A stretch of DNA of 64,000 nucleotides from assembly GCA_030549495.1 (NCBI GenBank), contig JAUIRK010001050.1:248001-312000 (forward strand), written 5' to 3'. The DNA comes from Nectonema munidae (lineage: Eukaryota; Nematomorpha; Nectonematoida; Nectonematidae). The notes beneath the pieces are model-generated. The model was not told the origin of the DNA and did no database searches. It worked only from the letters and a program-made list of their open reading frames with translations. Of the stretch, positions 61,745 through 64,000 are shown piece by piece (position 1 is the first letter of the stretch; every line of letters starts with the position of its first letter). The translations under genes and the position numbers were made by a program.

Positions 61745-61910
61745 CTCTAACCAAGTGAAGGTTTTATACAAGGACTCTAAAAATTATCTCTTTCGTAAAT
61801 CTTTAGAAAACAGAATTTTTGGTTGAGCCGATTTAAATTTGATCTTTGAAGGTTAAAAATGTCTCTGCCTTTTAAAGACCATATGCAGAGGGTTGTATTA
61901 GAAGACTCAT
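61745..61910 (+). repeat. Dispersed unclassified repeat, copy 2
   Basis: This is the plus-strand counterpart of 42,960-43,190 and shares AACCAAGTGAAGGTTTTATA, ATCTCTTTCGTAAATCTTTAG, TTGAGCCGATTT and GAAGGTTAAAAATGTCTCTG. Short frames after it (MSLPFKDHMQRVVLEDSF) match nothing I can name. Confidence 0.5.
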
Positions 61911-61914
61911 TTAT

Positions 61915-62525
61915 CCGACAGTTATTTGACAACCCCACAATTCGATGCAATATTGATTAGGAGCTAAATAATTTTTTCTCTGTCTCTCATCTCACCAATT
62001 GTCAACAAGCTTGGTTCATATCAAATGAATTGGTTATATGGGTTGATTACTCTGTACTGTAATGGATTGCTGCCGAAAATTAAATTTTAAATTTTTTAGC
62101 AACGAAATGCTACCAAGCTTGATTAGTAAAACAGAAAAACAAGGAATCATCTTATATAATCTTCATATTCTACTTACGCATATATTCAGTTTGTGAAGTA
62201 AATTGATTGAAAATATATTTAGGACATGGGTCTTGGCGGGTATGTAGAAGTGAATTTAAATTTGACACTTTTAAATAGAAATTGAAGGTTTAAAATTTAT
62301 GGAAGACAAACCTTAAATTTATATAAATGAGCTATTCCATTCCCAAAGTTATAATAATGAAATTATTTGTACTAAGTTTTATTAATAAAAATTTTAAGCA
62401 AAGTGTGAAAAACTTGCCAACTATTCTAAACAATCTTGATAAAAAAACCTAAAACACTAAATAAAACGAATATCTAAGAATAAAGATGCTAAATATTTTA
62501 TTTCTAGATAAAAGACTTGATTGTT
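61915..62525. other. Non-coding stretch
   Basis: AT-rich, no recognised domain. It may continue the dispersed repeat to its left. Confidence 0.35.
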
Positions 62526-62531
62526 TAAATT

Positions 62532-62727
62532 AGTCTCTTCGACCGACTTCAAGTACGAAGGAGGGGGCAAAATGATCAAGGAGAGGGGGTAAAACTGTTT
62601 TAAATGGTGCCGGGACTATAGGAAAATGTATACATTTATATATTTCAAAAAGAGTTTCAAATAGGCAAAATTAATTCCAGGGGGGCAAGGCTTCCATCCC
62701 CCCCCCCCCTCCCAATCGACGGGCCTG
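62532..62727. mobile_element. Small hAT-like MITE
   Basis: The inverted right end reads CAGGCCCGTCGATTGGGAGG. The left side AGTCTCTTCGACCGACTTC is a weak match. Flanks show GTTTAAATT on the left and GTTAAATT on the right, a worn duplication. Inner G-rich and C-rich words (GGAGGGGGCAAAA, CCCCCCCCCCTCCC) are in inverted arrangement. About 196 bp. Confidence 0.45.
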
Positions 62728-63560
62728 GTTAAATTATAGAGTTCTTATTTAGTTATGTGCTATAAAAATATTTGACTAGCTCAAAAATATGTGGACTCTT
62801 GTTCAGATTACTCGCTACATTACTGTGTCTGATAAAATATTGCTGAAATTTGCATTATTATATGAAAAAATAGATTTTAAAAAATTCATTAGGACTTAAC
62901 AAGAAAAGTAATATGGGAAATCTATTGAAAAAAATTGAAAATAATTCTTGGGAGGGGGATGAATAAAAATCACTGGTTTATTTGAAAAGCTTAACACTAA
63001 AAAACGGAAATAAAGTATAAAAAAATTAATATATGCGTATTTTATATAAAATAAAATATATAACTAAAAATGCAATCTATGAAAAAATACTTCTGAATCT
63101 TCTAAACTTTGTTCAAAGAGTTTGTTAACGACAAACATCATATGCTTAATTTCGAAGGGAAAGAATCTTAAAAATTTCTTTCGACTTATAACCTAAAAAA
63201 GATGTAAAAATATTCTAATTTATTAAATAAAAAAAGGAACTTGCTTTGAACAGAGCGTACAAAAACTTATAGATATATTTCTCTTTTTCAGGGAGAAAAG
63301 AACGCGACAAAATAGCTTGAATAAGGCTTTTTGTAATTGCTTCTAAAGGAGAGAAAAAAAAGCATAGAAAGTTTTTTACAAAAAAAAACTAAAAGCAAAA
63401 TAAGTCAAAAAAATATTAGCGAATTTTATATATAAAAGAATAATAAAGATAGGGTGACCGCAAATATAAAAAAAAAACTAAATGAATTTATATAATCTAA
63501 AAATTTTAATTTCAAACACACTGTTTGTCTAAGGTTTCACTCTGCCAAATAAATAAAGTA

Positions 63561-63715
63561 ATACCTGTGTATAAGTCAACCCCCAAATATAAGGAAATAT
63601 TCAAAGTTTCATTAATATTAAAAGTAGGTTCTTGTGTTTGGTGTATAAGTTGAGGGTCATTTTTAAAGACATGAGTAAAGCACCCAAACCTCGACTTATA
63701 CACAGCGTACGGTAT
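63561..63715. mobile_element. Short MITE with TATAAGT terminal and inner inverted repeats
   Basis: The left part ATACCTGTGTATAAGTCAAC and the inverted right part ATACCGTACGCTGTGTATAAG share ATACC and TGTGTATAAGTC. A third copy of the word (TGGTGTATAAGTTGAGG) lies inside at about 63,640. The termini resemble those of small pogo/mariner-type MITEs, but the family is not certain. 155 bp. Confidence 0.5.
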
Positions 63716-63719
63716 TTAA

Positions 63720-64000
63720 AATTAAAAAACAAACATGATTTCTTATTTGAAAATTAAATACTTAAATATCATTGGGATAAAAAGAAAAAATGCTTTAAAA
63801 GTGAAATGGTGTATAATAAAATTTGACAAATATATTTTTTTAGTTATAATTTTCTCCTATGCATTAGGAATTATGAAATTTTATATTTTTTTAAAATACA
63901 ATAAGGAGAAGTACTGTTAAAAGTGATGCTATTAAAATCCTTCATCATCATTTCAAAAAACAAAGAAATTTTTATATTTTATTATGTCAACGTTAATTGT
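63720..64000. other. AT-rich end of window
   Basis: A 61-codon plus-strand frame here is Lys/Ile/Phe-rich as expected by chance in AT-rich DNA; no family match. Confidence 0.4.

Overview
The window is strongly AT-rich eukaryotic nuclear DNA. It has spliced host genes with GT/AG introns, long introns, and many decayed DNA transposons, MITEs, tRNA-derived SINEs and minisatellites. I see no bacterial operons, no rRNA genes, no CRISPR array and no recognisable retrovirus, LTR element or Polinton. The transposon flora (ZBED5/GTF2IRD2-like and ZMYM1-like hAT, piggyBac, Tigger/pogo, an orphan multicopy ORF I know from arthropod genomes) suggests an arthropod, perhaps a crustacean such as a copepod. 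That assignment is inference.

Host genes. The clearest gene is a homologue of tubulin-specific chaperone D (TBCD) on the minus strand. It runs from an exon at 58,845 to at least 39,134 and probably 35,584. Thirteen exons are placed with splice sites, mostly in agreeing reading phase, and they run in the order of the family's protein. Several short exons and the N-terminal exon(s) were not located. Two introns are tiny (69 and 54 nt), while the 58.7-51.2 kb intron is about 7.5 kb and full of repeats. Further left on the same strand are two look-alike first exons, at 26.7 kb and 2.0 kb. Each encodes a start plus one membrane helix ending G-(L/I)-W directly at a GT donor, as in sodium:solute symporters (SLC5). 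A possible inner exon of the right-hand one lies at 14.5 kb.

Repeats by region. 0-10 kb: a hAT-like relic, a tRNA-derived SINE and AT-rich intronic or intergenic DNA. 11.3-13.0 kb: a decayed piggyBac transposase. 15.1-16.2 kb: a ZMYM1-type hAT relic. 17.0-20.4 kb: an orphan arthropod repeat gene fossil bracketed on both sides by same-oriented ~155 bp tandem repeats. 21.4-24.4 kb: a ZBED5-like hAT. 28-31 kb: SINEs and TTAA-bounded MITEs. 31.7-33.5 kb: a GTF2IRD2-like hAT. 34-41 kb: hAT-type ends, a LINE tail, a LINE endonuclease fragment bracketed by inverted MITEs, and a 566 bp hAT MITE with target duplication. 47-48.5 kb: another hAT MITE and pogo-like ends. 53-58.5 kb: a Tigger relic and minisatellite duplicated almost perfectly 2,479 bp apart, microsatellites, satellites and a pogo-type MITE. 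59.9-61.6 kb: a hAT relic with a perfect 8 bp target duplication. 62.5-63.7 kb: two small MITEs.

The most interesting pattern is a set of at least six TTAA-bounded mini-elements in two sub-families that share inner sequence blocks. The second is the SLC5 first-exon pair. The third is the orphan repeat gene set between tandem arrays. All family assignments rest on reading translations and recalled family motifs; no database search was run.
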